Source of the DNA: Paraburkholderia kirstenboschensis
GTDB taxonomy: Bacteria > Pseudomonadota > Gammaproteobacteria > Burkholderiales > Burkholderiaceae
Direction: 5' to 3'
DNA: 64,000 bases
Assembly (NCBI RefSeq): GCF_904848585.1
Contig: NZ_CAJHCR010000004.1
Location: forward strand, 62,001-126,000
Shown: positions 48,068 through 57,257 of the stretch, one piece after another
How the letters are laid out: every line of letters starts with the position of its first letter
Numbering within the stretch: the stretch's first letter is position 1
Translations under genes and position numbers: made by a program
The notes under the pieces: model-generated
The model's database searches: none
Told to the model about the DNA's origin: nothing
The model's input: only the letters and a program-made list of their open reading frames with translations

Positions 48068-48775
48068 ATGTCCCTGAAGAAAGCGATGATTTTCGCCGCG
48101 GGTCGCGGCGAGCGCATGCGTCCGTTGACCGACGCGTGCCCCAAGCCTTTGCTCGAAGTAGGCGGCAAGCCGCTGATCGTGTGGCAGATCGAGCGGCTCG
48201 CTCGCGCGGGCTTCGAGACGATTGTCATCAATCACGCGTGGCTCGGCGAGCAGATCGAAGCCGTGCTCGGCGACGGTTCGCGCTGGCAAGTGCAGTTGCG
48301 TTATTCGCCCGAGCATGAAGCACTCGAGACGGCGGGCGGCATTGTCAACGCGCTGCCGCTTATCGAAGATAACGGCGTGAGCGAGGTGTTCCTTGCCGTA
48401 AGCGGCGACGTGTACGCGGATTTCGATTACCGCGCCTTGAATGCGCGTGCGCAGGCAATGAAGTCGCTGGCGGAGCCGGGCATACATCTGGTGATGGTGC
48501 CGAATCCGGCGTTTCATCCGAACGGAGACTTTGCGCTCACGGGCGGCGTGTTGTCGCTCGACGCCGAGCCGCGTTTCACGTTCGGCAATATCGGGCTCTA
48601 TGACACGCGCATGTTCCGCGATCTGCCGCGCGGTACACGGCGCGCGCTCACGCCGTACTATCGCGAGACGATTGCACGCGGTCTCGCGACTGGCGAGCTA
48701 TACGAAGGCTTGTGGGAAAACGTCGGGACACCGGCGCAGCTTCAGGCGCTCGATCAGCGGCTGGTCGAGCGCTGA
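48068..48775 (+). CDS. murU: N-acetylmuramate alpha-1-phosphate uridylyltransferase MurU
   Basis: Converts MurNAc-1-phosphate and UTP to UDP-MurNAc, completing the recycling route begun by AmgK. The 235-residue nucleotidyltransferase has the signature AAGRGERMRPLTDACPKPLL near its start, VGGKPLIVWQIERL, the metal Asp in AVSGDVYADFDY, and FTFGNIGLYDTRMF. It is directly downstream of amgK. Confidence 0.94.
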   Translation: MSLKKAMIFAAGRGERMRPLTDACPKPLLEVGGKPLIVWQIERLARAGFETIVINHAWLGEQIEAVLGDGSRWQVQLRYSPEHEALETAGGIVNALPLIEDNGVSEVFLAVSGDVYADFDYRALNARAQAMKSLAEPGIHLVMVPNPAFHPNGDFALTGGVLSLDAEPRFTFGNIGLYDTRMFRDLPRGTRRALTPYYRETIARGLATGELYEGLWENVGTPAQLQALDQRLVER

Positions 48776-48833
48776 GCGACGCCGCGCCAGGGCACGCCCC
48801 AAGCGCGGCGCCATACGCGCGCCGTCAGCCGCG

Positions 48834-50723
48834 TCACGGCTCGCCATTCCCCGCGCCCACAATCTCCGCCGACTCCGGTGCCTCGGCCGCGCGTTGCTGC
48901 TGCAACGCCCACATCTGAGCGAAGAGGCCATTCGCGCGCAGCAGTTCGGCGTGCGTGCCGCGCTCGACGATGCGCCCCTTGTCCATCACGATGATCTGCT
49001 GTGCGTGCACCACCGTCGAAAGCCTGTGCGCGATGATCAGCGTCGTGCGTTCGCGTGCGATCTGATCGAGCTCGTGCTGGATGGCGCGCTCGGAACGCGA
49101 GTCGAGCGCCGACGTGGCTTCGTCGAACAACAGGATCGGCGGGTTCTTCAGGATGGTCCGCGCAATCGCGACACGCTGCTTCTCGCCGCCCGAGAGCTTC
49201 AGCCCACGCTCGCCGACGGGCGTGTCATATCCTTTCGGCAGTCCTTCGATGAACTCGTGAATGTGCGCGGCGCGCGCCGCCGCGATCACTTCGTCGCGCG
49301 TCGCGGACGGCCGTCCATAAGCGATGTTGTAATAGATCGAATCGTTGAATAGCACCGTGTCCTGTGGCACGATGCCGATCGAAGCACGCAGCGAAGCCTG
49401 CGCCACGTCACGAATGTCCTGACCGTCGATGGTGATCGCGCCGCCCGTCGCGCGCTCCAGGTCGTAGAAGCGGAACATGAGCCGCGCGAGCGTCGACTTG
49501 CCCGAGCCGCTATGGCCTACCACCGCCGTCGTGGTGCCGGCCGGAATCGTAAAGCTCACGTCGTGCAGAATCTGGCGCGCCGGTTCGTAGGAGAAGTTCA
49601 CACGGTCAAAGCGCACCTGCGCGCCGCTCACTTGCAACGCGGGCGCGTCGGGCAGATCCGGCACTTCCTGCGCGGCCCCGAGTAGCGTGAACATGCGGTC
49701 CATGTCCGTGAGACTTTGCTTCAGTTCCCGATACACCACGCCAAGAAAATTCAGCGGAATATAAAGCTGCAGCATGAACGTGTTGATCAGCACGAGATCG
49801 CCGAGCGTGAGGCGACCGGCCATCACGCCTTCGGTCGCGCGCCACAGAATGAACACGAGCCCCGTGCCGATAATCGCCTGCTGTCCAAAATTCAGCGCCG
49901 ACAGCGAACGCTGCGACTTGATGGCCGCCGTGCGATAGCGCTTCAGATTTTCGTCGTAGCGGCTCGCTTCCCACTCTTCATTGCCGAAGTATTTGACGGT
50001 CTCATAGTTGAGCAGCGAATCGATTGCGCGAGAGTTCGCCTTCGAATCGAGCTCGTTCATCGTGCGGCGAAAATGCGTGCGCCACTCAGTCACTTTCACC
50101 GTGAAGACGATATACACCGCGAGAGCCACGAACGTGACCACCGCGTAATAGGCTTCGTATTTGACGACGAAAAACCCGAGCACCAGCCCGACTTCAACGA
50201 GCGTCGGCAGAATGCTGTACAGCGAATAGGAAATGAGCTGCGTGATGCCGCGCGTACCGCGTTCGATGTCGCGCGACATGCCGCCGGTTTGCCGGTCCAG
50301 GTGAAAGCGCAGCGACAAGCCATGCAGATGCCGGAACACCTTGAGCGCGAGCTGCCGCACGGCGCTTTCGGTGACTTTCGAAAACAGGATCTCGCGTAAT
50401 TCGGTGAAGAGCGACGTGGAAAGCCGGACCACCGCATACGCAACCACCAGCAAGCCGACGCCGCCGAGCAGTACGATGCCCGGAGAATCGTGCGCGCGGC
50501 CGAGCGCGGTCAGATGCTGCGCCGACGCGAGGTTGTCGACAATCCGCTTCATCACGATCGGCACGCCAAGGTTGGCGATCTTCGCGCCGATCAGGCAACT
50601 GAGCGCGAAGATCACGCGCCACTTGTAGGTCGCGAGATAAGGCAGCAGCGACAGGATCGTCTGCCAGTCGTTGCGCGGTTGGGTGGAGATGGGCGAGGGT
50701 TCTGACGGAAGCGAGCGGCGCAT
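48834..50723 (-). CDS. Atm1/HMT1-type ABC exporter (fused permease and ATPase)
   Basis: Half-size exporter of the Atm1-like class, whose members move glutathione conjugates and metal-related sulfur compounds. The 629-residue protein has a six-helix permease (about 30-330; WRVIFALSCLIGAKIANLGVPIVMKR), and an ATPase domain with Walker A GHSGSGKSTLARL, Q-loop GIVPQDTVLFND, signature LSGGEKQRVAIAR, Walker B ILLFDEATSALDS and the switch His in IIAHRLST. Residues in DRQTGGMSRDIERGTRG match the Atm1 substrate region. ATG at 50723 is preferred for length; an upstream in-frame ATG at 50789 is possible. It is convergent with murU. Confidence 0.9.
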   Translation of the reverse strand: MRRSLPSEPSPISTQPRNDWQTILSLLPYLATYKWRVIFALSCLIGAKIANLGVPIVMKRIVDNLASAQHLTALGRAHDSPGIVLLGGVGLLVVAYAVVRLSTSLFTELREILFSKVTESAVRQLALKVFRHLHGLSLRFHLDRQTGGMSRDIERGTRGITQLISYSLYSILPTLVEVGLVLGFFVVKYEAYYAVVTFVALAVYIVFTVKVTEWRTHFRRTMNELDSKANSRAIDSLLNYETVKYFGNEEWEASRYDENLKRYRTAAIKSQRSLSALNFGQQAIIGTGLVFILWRATEGVMAGRLTLGDLVLINTFMLQLYIPLNFLGVVYRELKQSLTDMDRMFTLLGAAQEVPDLPDAPALQVSGAQVRFDRVNFSYEPARQILHDVSFTIPAGTTTAVVGHSGSGKSTLARLMFRFYDLERATGGAITIDGQDIRDVAQASLRASIGIVPQDTVLFNDSIYYNIAYGRPSATRDEVIAAARAAHIHEFIEGLPKGYDTPVGERGLKLSGGEKQRVAIARTILKNPPILLFDEATSALDSRSERAIQHELDQIARERTTLIIAHRLSTVVHAQQIIVMDKGRIVERGTHAELLRANGLFAQMWALQQQRAAEAPESAEIVGAGNGEP

Positions 50724-51035
50724 GGATTCGGCTGGGGGAGGAGGTGGAAATGCCGGAGTTCGCAGCGGTACGCCGGCCACCGTGTGCATGTGGGCACGCT
50801 GTCTGGTCGCGCAACCTCGCTGGGCGCTTTCCCGTACAATTCCTGATCTTCCTATTGTCGCAGAAGCCGGCTGGCGCCGCTTTTCGTGGGCTATCCGACC
50901 GTCGGTCGAAGGTTGACCGCCCGGCCCTGCCGTCCGGCGATGTCCGCGGCTCGCATGGAGCCGTTGCCGTCTAGTCCCGCCTGCTGGCCCAGCCGCCAGA
51001 GCCGAACAACCCAACACGCGCTTCCAGGGTACCCA
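50724..51035. other. Divergent intergenic region, ABC exporter / thioesterase
   Basis: 312 bases with no supported gene. TACAAT (50835-50840) could be a plus-strand -10, about 195 bases before the thioesterase, without a good -35. A short GACCG-T-CGGTC inverted repeat lies near 50898-50908. Confidence 0.45.
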
Positions 51036-51431
51036 ATGACCGATATTCTCCAACTCCCGCAAAAGCCTTGCGCACTGCGCGTCATGCCGCAACCGTCGGA
51101 CGCGAACGTGCACGGCGACGTGTTCGGCGGCTGGATCATGGCGCAAGTGGACATTGCCGGTTCGATCCCGGCGAGCCGCCGCGCGAATGGCCGGGTCGCA
51201 ACCATCGCGGTCAACTCGTTCGTGTTCAAGCAGCCGGTGTTCGTCGGCGATCTGCTGAGCTTTTACGCGGACATCGTCAAAACGGGCAATACGTCGGTCA
51301 CCGTTTCCGTCGAGGTCTACGCGCAACGTATGAGCCTCGCCGAAGATCTCGTGAAGGTAACCGAGGCAATCCTCACCTACGTCGCTACCGATAGCGACCG
51401 CCGTCCGCGCGCGCTGCCCGTACTTGAATGA
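51036..51431 (+). CDS. YciA-type hotdog acyl-CoA thioesterase
   Basis: Hydrolyses acyl-CoA esters to free acid and CoA. The 131-residue product has the hotdog-fold motif MPQPSDANVHGDVFGGWIMAQVDIAG with the catalytic Asp in NVHGDVFGG, VATIAVNSFVFKQPVFVGDLLSFYA, and TSVTVSVEVYAQRM. Length and motifs fit YciA. ATG at 51036 is the family start; the ribosome site is weak. Confidence 0.9.
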   Translation: MTDILQLPQKPCALRVMPQPSDANVHGDVFGGWIMAQVDIAGSIPASRRANGRVATIAVNSFVFKQPVFVGDLLSFYADIVKTGNTSVTVSVEVYAQRMSLAEDLVKVTEAILTYVATDSDRRPRALPVLE

Positions 51432-51512
51432 ACCCGACTGGGTTCACTGAGTCACTGCATTCCGGCGCTCAGTAGCGCGTATATCGCGCGGATCACGAAC
51501 CGCCGCCAGCCG

Positions 51513-52433
51513 CTACTGAGACGCTAGCGCCCCGTCGGCGCGCAGATACGCGTCGACCTGTGCTTCTATCCACTGCGCGAAATGTGCCTGCTGCGCAGTG
51601 AGCGTTTCGCGTTGCTGCCACACGAGCCAGTACGGGTAACGATAAGGCACGCGAATCGACGTGATCTGCACCAGATCGCCTCGGCCAAGCGCATGCGAGA
51701 CGAGACTGCGCCGTTCCAGCGCGACACCTTGGCCCAGCAACACCGCGCTGATCACCACGTTCGAATCGTTCGCGGACAACACCACGCGCGCGGCAACCGG
51801 TTGCGCGACTTTCGCCGCTTCGCACCAGTCGCCCCACGGTGCGTCGGGGCTCGAAATCAGCGGGCACGCGACTACATCTTCGGCGGTGACGGGAAAGCGG
51901 CCATTCGGCGCGAGCGCGAAATGCGGCGCCGCGACCACGAGCATTTCATCGTCGAACATTTTTTGCTGCGCGACGTCGGGCCAATGGCCCTGCCCCATGC
52001 GAATGCCGATATCGCTCACGCCGTGGCGCAGGTCTTCCAGTTGCAAACCGGTGGCGAGACGCACGCGATAGTACGGATGCGCTTCACGAAAGCTCTGCAG
52101 CCGCGGCACGAGCCAATGCTGCGCGAACGACGGCAACGTCGCGATCACCAGTTCGCTGTCGTGCGGACGAGCCTGCGCGCGGCGCGTGGCCTGTGTGATG
52201 TCACGCAGCGCCGCGCGTATTTCGAGTGCGTAGAGGCGGCCCTCCTCGGTGGGCCGCAACCCGCGCGCCTCGCGCACGAAAAGCGCGACACCCATCGCAT
52301 CTTCGAGCACCTTGATCTGCTGACTCACCGCCGAGTGCGTGACATGCAGCTCGCGCGCGGCCTGGGTGACGCCGCCGAGCCGGGCGACGGCCTCGAAGCA
52401 GCGCAGAGCGGTCAAAGGCGGGATCGGTTTCAT
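51513..52433 (-). CDS. GcvA-type LysR transcriptional regulator
   Basis: A 306-residue LysR regulator of the GcvA subgroup. The N-terminus KPIPPLTALRCFEAVARLGGVTQAARELHVTHSAVSQQIKVLED is the winged helix, followed by a co-inducer domain with GVSDIGIRMGQGHW and RVVLSANDSNVVISAVLLGQGVALERRSLV. GcvA relatives often act on the divergent neighbour, here a glutathione transferase 160 bases away. No glycine-cleavage genes are present, so the target is not glycine metabolism by context. Confidence 0.88.
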   Translation of the reverse strand: MKPIPPLTALRCFEAVARLGGVTQAARELHVTHSAVSQQIKVLEDAMGVALFVREARGLRPTEEGRLYALEIRAALRDITQATRRAQARPHDSELVIATLPSFAQHWLVPRLQSFREAHPYYRVRLATGLQLEDLRHGVSDIGIRMGQGHWPDVAQQKMFDDEMLVVAAPHFALAPNGRFPVTAEDVVACPLISSPDAPWGDWCEAAKVAQPVAARVVLSANDSNVVISAVLLGQGVALERRSLVSHALGRGDLVQITSIRVPYRYPYWLVWQQRETLTAQQAHFAQWIEAQVDAYLRADGALASQ

Positions 52434-52592
52434 GTAAGGGATTCTGACGTAAACCGTCGATTAATTTCGCTTTTTCTGCCGTACGGAGATGCTTAATCTA
52501 TTGCCCTGAAGCGCGCCACACTTCACCGGCGGCCAGATGCACGGCCGCCGCGAATGCCGGCGCATCGCGATAGAACTTCTAACGGGAGCAAC

Positions 52593-53207
52593 ATGAAACT
52601 GATCGGAATGCTGGACTCGCCTTACGTGCGCCGGGTGGCTATCTGCATGAAGATGCTGAAGCTGGACTTTGAACACGCGCCCATCTCCGTGTTCAGTACC
52701 TACGACCGGTTCGCGGCCATCAACCCGGTCGTGAAGGCGCCGACGCTCGTCGCCGACAACGGCAAGACGGTGATGGACTCGACGGTGATCCTTCAATACC
52801 TCGCGTCGCTCGCCGGTCCTAGGCAGCGGCTATTTCCGTCGCATCCGGACGACTGCCTGCGCGCCGCGCGCCTGACGGGCCTCTCGCTCGCCGCGTGCGA
52901 CAAGACGGTGCAGATCGTCTACGAACGCAATCTGCGGCCGGTGGACAAGCAGCATGAACCGTGGATGGAGCGAGTGCGCAAACAGATGCTCGCCGCGTAT
53001 GCAGAACTCGAACAGGAAGCCGCGGCGGCGCCGTTGCCGACCGAAGCGGAGCGCTTCGGCGCGGCGGAAGTGACGCTCGCGGTCGCATGGAACTTCACAC
53101 AGACGATGCTGCCGCAGATCGTGAGCGCCAGCGCGCATCCGCATTTGCAAGCATTTTCGGCGGCAGCCGAGCAGTTGCCGGTTTTCGTGAGCACGCCGGC
53201 GGTGTGA
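52593..53207 (+). CDS. Glutathione S-transferase family protein
   Basis: A 204-residue protein with an N-terminal thioredoxin-like domain (MKLIGMLDSPYVRRVAICMKML, VVKAPTLVADNGKTVMDSTVILQYL, with the cis-Pro in KAPTL and Asp-Ser in MDSTV for glutathione) and a helical C-terminal domain. Ser9 in the SPYVRR motif may be the catalytic residue. ATG at 52593 has GGGAGC before it. It is divergent from the GcvA-type regulator, which may control it. Confidence 0.88.
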   Translation: MKLIGMLDSPYVRRVAICMKMLKLDFEHAPISVFSTYDRFAAINPVVKAPTLVADNGKTVMDSTVILQYLASLAGPRQRLFPSHPDDCLRAARLTGLSLAACDKTVQIVYERNLRPVDKQHEPWMERVRKQMLAAYAELEQEAAAAPLPTEAERFGAAEVTLAVAWNFTQTMLPQIVSASAHPHLQAFSAAAEQLPVFVSTPAV

Positions 53208-53320
53208 GATCGGCGGCGCTAACGCAGGCGTCGGTGCATCACGCACGGTGCATGCGGGCGTGCATCGCGTGCGCATCGCAACCGATTCAGCGGCAGCGAA
53301 CGACCGCGCCGCCGCCGCAT

Positions 53321-56300
53321 TCAAACCATCGCGAGTTCGCGCGCTGCGCCGCCTTGCATCAACTCGTAAATTGCATCGGTGGACAACGGCTTCGCGAAGT
53401 AGAAGCCTTGCATCTCGTCGCAAGCACGCTCCTTCAGGAAGTCGAGTTGCGCCGATGTTTCCACGCCTTCGGCTATCACCTGCAACTTCAGCGAATGGGC
53501 GAGCGCGATGATGGCCGAGGTAATGGTCTCGTCGTCGCCGGATATGCCGATATCGGACACGAACGAGCGGTCGATCTTCAGCCGGTCCACTGGAAAACGC
53601 TTCAGGTAGCTGAGGCTCGAATAACCCGTGCCGAAGTCGTCGATGGCAAGGCCAATGCCGAGCGCGTGAAGCTCGTTGAGCATGGACACCGCTTCTTCGG
53701 CGTTGCGCATGATCGCGCTTTCGGTCAGTTCCAGTTCGAGGTATTGCGGCGCGAGGCCGGTCTCGTCGAGCACCTGCATGACGAGTTTCGCAATATCGCG
53801 CTGCTGGAACACACGCGCCGACAGGTTGACCGACACACGGGCCGGCGGCAAGCCGAGGTCTTGCCAGGCTTTGTTTTGACGGCACGCCTCGCGCAGCACC
53901 CACTCGGACAGCGGCCCGATCAGACCGCTTTCCTCGGCAACCGGAATGAACGACGACGGCGGCACGAGCCCCACTTCAGGGTCGCGCCAACGTATCAACG
54001 CCTCGGTGCCGACGATCTGTCCGCTGTCGATATCGACTTGCGGCTGATAGTGCAGCAGGAATTCGTTGTCGCGCAGCGCGCGGCGCAAGCGCCGCTCGAG
54101 ATTCAAACGCGCGCCCGCGCTCGCGTTCATCTCCGGCTGATAGAACTGGAACGTGTTGCGGCCCATGTCCTTCGCGCGATACATCGCGAGGTCGGCCTTT
54201 TTCATCAGCGTTTCGGCGTCGTCGCCGTCTTGCGGGAAAAGACTCGCGCCCATGCTGCACCCAACGTACAGCTCAGTGCCGTCGAGCCAGACCGGCTCCG
54301 AAATCGAAGCGCGCACGCGCTCCATCCACGCAATCAGCGATTGTTCGTCGACGGTGTCCGTCATCACGATCACGAACTCGTCGCCGCCGTGACGCGCGAC
54401 GGTGTCGCTCGTGCGAGTGCAGCGCGCGAGCCGCTCGGCCACGACGCCGAGTAGCCGGTCGCCGACGCTGTGGCCCAGGCTGTCGTTGACGTTCTTGAAA
54501 CCGTCGAGGTCCATGAACACCACAGCCACGCCCTTATGCTGCCGCTGCGCGACGATCAGCGCATGCTGCAGACGGTCGCGCAGCAGATTGCGGTTGGGCA
54601 GGCGCGTGAGGCTGTCGTAGTTGGCCTGATATTCGAGCTGTTCCTGATAGCGCATCAGGTCGGTGACGTCGTTGATCACGCCGATGTGATGTGTAATCAC
54701 ACCTTCCGCGTTCGGCACGGGCGCAATGAACAACTGATTCCAGAACAGCGCGCCGTCCTTGCGATAGTTGCGCACCACTGCGCTCACTTCGCGATTCGCG
54801 GCGAGCGCCTTGCGGATCGACGCAACGCCTTCCTGCTCGCGATCGTCGCGTTGCAGGACGCGGCAATCGTGGCCGATCACCTCGGCGGGATCGTAGCCAG
54901 TGATGCGCATGAACGCCGGATTCACGTATTCGATCAGATTGCCCGCAGGCGACGGCGCCGTGATCAGAATCGCGTTGACGCTCGCATCGAGCGCGCGGCT
55001 TTGCAGACGCAACGCGAGGTCGGCGCGCTTGCGCTCCGTGATGTCCGTGTATGAGCCGAGCACGCCGATCACGCGGCCTTCGCCGTCGGTGAACGGCAGC
55101 TTGCTCGTTACGGTCGTGCGATGCACGCCGTCGATCACCATGTCGACCTCGAAGTTCATCTTCGGCACGCCGGTGTCGATCACTTCCTTGTCGTGCGCGT
55201 TCAGCAGCTCGGCGAAGGCGCGCCACGGCATGTCCGCGTCGCTCTTGCCTACCACCTGCTCGGGATACGAGAGGCCGCCGTCACGCGCGAACGCCATGTT
55301 GCAGCCCAGGTAGCGCGACTCCAGATCCTTCCAGAAAATGCGCTGCGGAATGTTGTCGATCACCGCTTCGAGCATCTGGTTCGAACGCTGCGCCTCGGCT
55401 TCGGCATTGATCTGTTCGGTGACGTCGTCGGCGAGAACGAAAAACGCGGCGCGTCCCATGAAGTTCAGCGCGTGATACGAAATGTCCGCGCTGATGGTCG
55501 AGCCGTCCTTGCGCCGGTGATGCCAGATGCCCGCCATCGTGCGGCCGTGCTGCACGCTGTCGGCGCGCTGCAGGTGCGACTCGAGGCGCGCGATCTCCAC
55601 ATTCGGCCGGATCGCGCGAATCGTCATGTCGAGAAACTCGGCTTCCGAATAGCCGTACTGTTGGATCGCCGCGGAATTGACGGCGAGAAAGCGCAGCGTC
55701 TCGCGGTCGAAGATATACATGGGCACCGGATGATCGTCGAACAGGCTGCGAAAACGCTCGTCGTTGCGGCCAAGCGCCCGCACGCTGTGCAGCTTCTTGC
55801 GCGCACTGCTTTCGCGGACGCCGAAAGTGAAGATGAGGAGCGCACTGCCCGCGACCATGGTCACGACCAACATGAACATGGTGTGCCTGGCCCGTTTCGA
55901 CGAAGCCGCGAGCGACGCTTCGAACGCGCGGTTTTCGGCGTCGCGCAGCGCGGCGAGGCCCGCTTCGACACGTTGCAGCCCAAGCCCGACGTGCATATAC
56001 GAAGCCGCCGCCCACGCGCTTGAAGCGGCCGGCTCGGCGGCATCGCGCACCAGCAGCGCATCGTCGATGTCGCGTTGCAGCGCGCGGCTGTCGGCGCCGA
56101 CCTGCGCGAGCGTGGCGAGCATGGCCGGCTCGTCGGTAAGCTCGTCGCGCAACTGGCGCTGGAGACTGGCGAGTGTGGTGCTCATCGTCATCGCCGCATT
56201 TCCCGGCGACGGTTCAGCGGACGCTTCGAAGCGGGCGAGCGCGGCGAGGCCGCCGTCGAGCGCCGTCTGATAGGCGTCGAGACTCTGGCGAACATGCGTC

Positions 56301-56431
56301 GAATGCAGCATGCGGGCGTCGGCGTCACGCTGGCCGCCGATCTGCAAATACGCGACGAACACGTTTGCGCCGAGCGCGGCGGCTACGACCGCGATGTTGA
56401 TCAGCAGCCGCTTCGAGATGAAATGAGTCAT
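53321..56431 (-). CDS. PAS-PAS-PAS-GGDEF-EAL cyclic-di-GMP signalling protein
   Basis: A 1036-residue inner-membrane c-di-GMP enzyme. It has membrane helices near 9-29 and 183-205, a helical periplasmic sensor between them, and three PAS/PAC units (about 225-335, 345-470, 475-590). A GGDEF domain has an intact RHGGDEFVIVM near 679. An EAL domain has EALIRW near 808, DDFGTGYSSLSYLKRFPVDRLKID near 930 and other phosphodiesterase residues. Both catalytic signatures are intact, so it may make or degrade the messenger according to signal. ATG at 56431 begins just before the first helix; the 113-codon open extension upstream is Pro/Ala-rich noise. The stop is convergent with the GST gene. Confidence 0.92.
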   Translation of the reverse strand: MTHFISKRLLINIAVVAAALGANVFVAYLQIGGQRDADARMLHSTHVRQSLDAYQTALDGGLAALARFEASAEPSPGNAAMTMSTTLASLQRQLRDELTDEPAMLATLAQVGADSRALQRDIDDALLVRDAAEPAASSAWAAASYMHVGLGLQRVEAGLAALRDAENRAFEASLAASSKRARHTMFMLVVTMVAGSALLIFTFGVRESSARKKLHSVRALGRNDERFRSLFDDHPVPMYIFDRETLRFLAVNSAAIQQYGYSEAEFLDMTIRAIRPNVEIARLESHLQRADSVQHGRTMAGIWHHRRKDGSTISADISYHALNFMGRAAFFVLADDVTEQINAEAEAQRSNQMLEAVIDNIPQRIFWKDLESRYLGCNMAFARDGGLSYPEQVVGKSDADMPWRAFAELLNAHDKEVIDTGVPKMNFEVDMVIDGVHRTTVTSKLPFTDGEGRVIGVLGSYTDITERKRADLALRLQSRALDASVNAILITAPSPAGNLIEYVNPAFMRITGYDPAEVIGHDCRVLQRDDREQEGVASIRKALAANREVSAVVRNYRKDGALFWNQLFIAPVPNAEGVITHHIGVINDVTDLMRYQEQLEYQANYDSLTRLPNRNLLRDRLQHALIVAQRQHKGVAVVFMDLDGFKNVNDSLGHSVGDRLLGVVAERLARCTRTSDTVARHGGDEFVIVMTDTVDEQSLIAWMERVRASISEPVWLDGTELYVGCSMGASLFPQDGDDAETLMKKADLAMYRAKDMGRNTFQFYQPEMNASAGARLNLERRLRRALRDNEFLLHYQPQVDIDSGQIVGTEALIRWRDPEVGLVPPSSFIPVAEESGLIGPLSEWVLREACRQNKAWQDLGLPPARVSVNLSARVFQQRDIAKLVMQVLDETGLAPQYLELELTESAIMRNAEEAVSMLNELHALGIGLAIDDFGTGYSSLSYLKRFPVDRLKIDRSFVSDIGISGDDETITSAIIALAHSLKLQVIAEGVETSAQLDFLKERACDEMQGFYFAKPLSTDAIYELMQGGAARELAMV

Positions 56432-56612
56432 GGGTTCCGAACGTCGATCGTTCTTCAGGCGGGAGCGCGAGGCCGCTTCCGATGCGTCCGGCCGCATCGA
56501 TGCGAGTCTTTTACGCGCCAACCCATGGATAACGGCAGCGTTCGGAACAGGTTGAGGGTTGGGAGTGAAAAAAATTTCGGTGGTGGTGCTGGGTGGTGGC
56601 GTCTGGCTTGCT

Positions 56613-56668
56613 GCACCTGGCCCGTCGCACCTGGCCGCCCGCGCCTGGCCGGCCGCACCTAGCCGGCC
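56613..56668. repeat. Four imperfect 14-bp tandem repeats at a gene end
   Basis: Copies of GCACCTGGCCGGCC-like sequence lie at 56613-56626, 56627-56640, 56641-56654 and 56655-56668, differing at one to four positions. The last copy contains the stop codon of the nitrate-reductase-associated gene on the minus strand. Confidence 0.85.
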
Positions 56669-57135
56669 ATTCCGAATTCCTTCATCGCCGGGATGAAGTC
56701 GTGATTGATCTCCTGCTTGCGCGAAAGCTTGGCCAGCACGTAGCGCTTGAACGGATCGAGCTCCGCCCACAGCGCGGCACTCGGCGCCGCCAGGCCTGCC
56801 TGTTTCGCCTGACGCACGACGCTCTCAGGCACGCCGTCCGTGTTGCGCCAGGCTGGCGCCTCGTCGGGCGTGAACCACTCCGGCTCGACGTTCGCGTGAG
56901 TGCGCAGCATTTCGAACAGCGCGTGATCGAAGTTCGGCTCGATCTCCGCGTCGTCCTCGACGGGGAAACGTGCGAGCAGCTTGCGGTCTTCGAGCGGCAG
57001 CATTTGCCACTGCGCGAGCGAAATGCGCAGGCCGAAACGATCGAGATTGAAGCGAACCGACATCGGGATGTAGGTGAAATTCTCTGACGACTCCACCTCG
57101 AAGTTGAACAGCAGCGGTGCCTCGTTGAGTCCCAT
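56659..57135 (-). CDS. Nitrate reductase associated protein family member
   Basis: A 158-residue soluble protein of the family annotated as nitrate reductase associated. Typical blocks are FTYIPMSVRFNLDRFGLRISLAQWQMLPLEDRKLLARFPVE, EMLRTHANVEPEW and the closing LDPFKRYVLAKLSRK. The biochemical role is unknown. ATG at 57135 is chosen because GAGGAA lies 8 bases before it. It is divergent from fdhD, a molybdoenzyme maturation factor, which fits a molybdenum link. No nitrate reductase is in the window. Confidence 0.75.
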   Translation of the reverse strand: MGLNEAPLLFNFEVESSENFTYIPMSVRFNLDRFGLRISLAQWQMLPLEDRKLLARFPVEDDAEIEPNFDHALFEMLRTHANVEPEWFTPDEAPAWRNTDGVPESVVRQAKQAGLAAPSAALWAELDPFKRYVLAKLSRKQEINHDFIPAMKEFGMAG

Positions 57136-57257
57136 GACAGTGTTCCTCATTGTTGACGGGCAACGCACAAGCCCGGCTTGAGGTATTTTAGAACCTTATT
57201 CGCACACCGGCGGCGCAGTCCCGTACGGTGCGCGCAGCATAAATGGAGTGAATCAGC

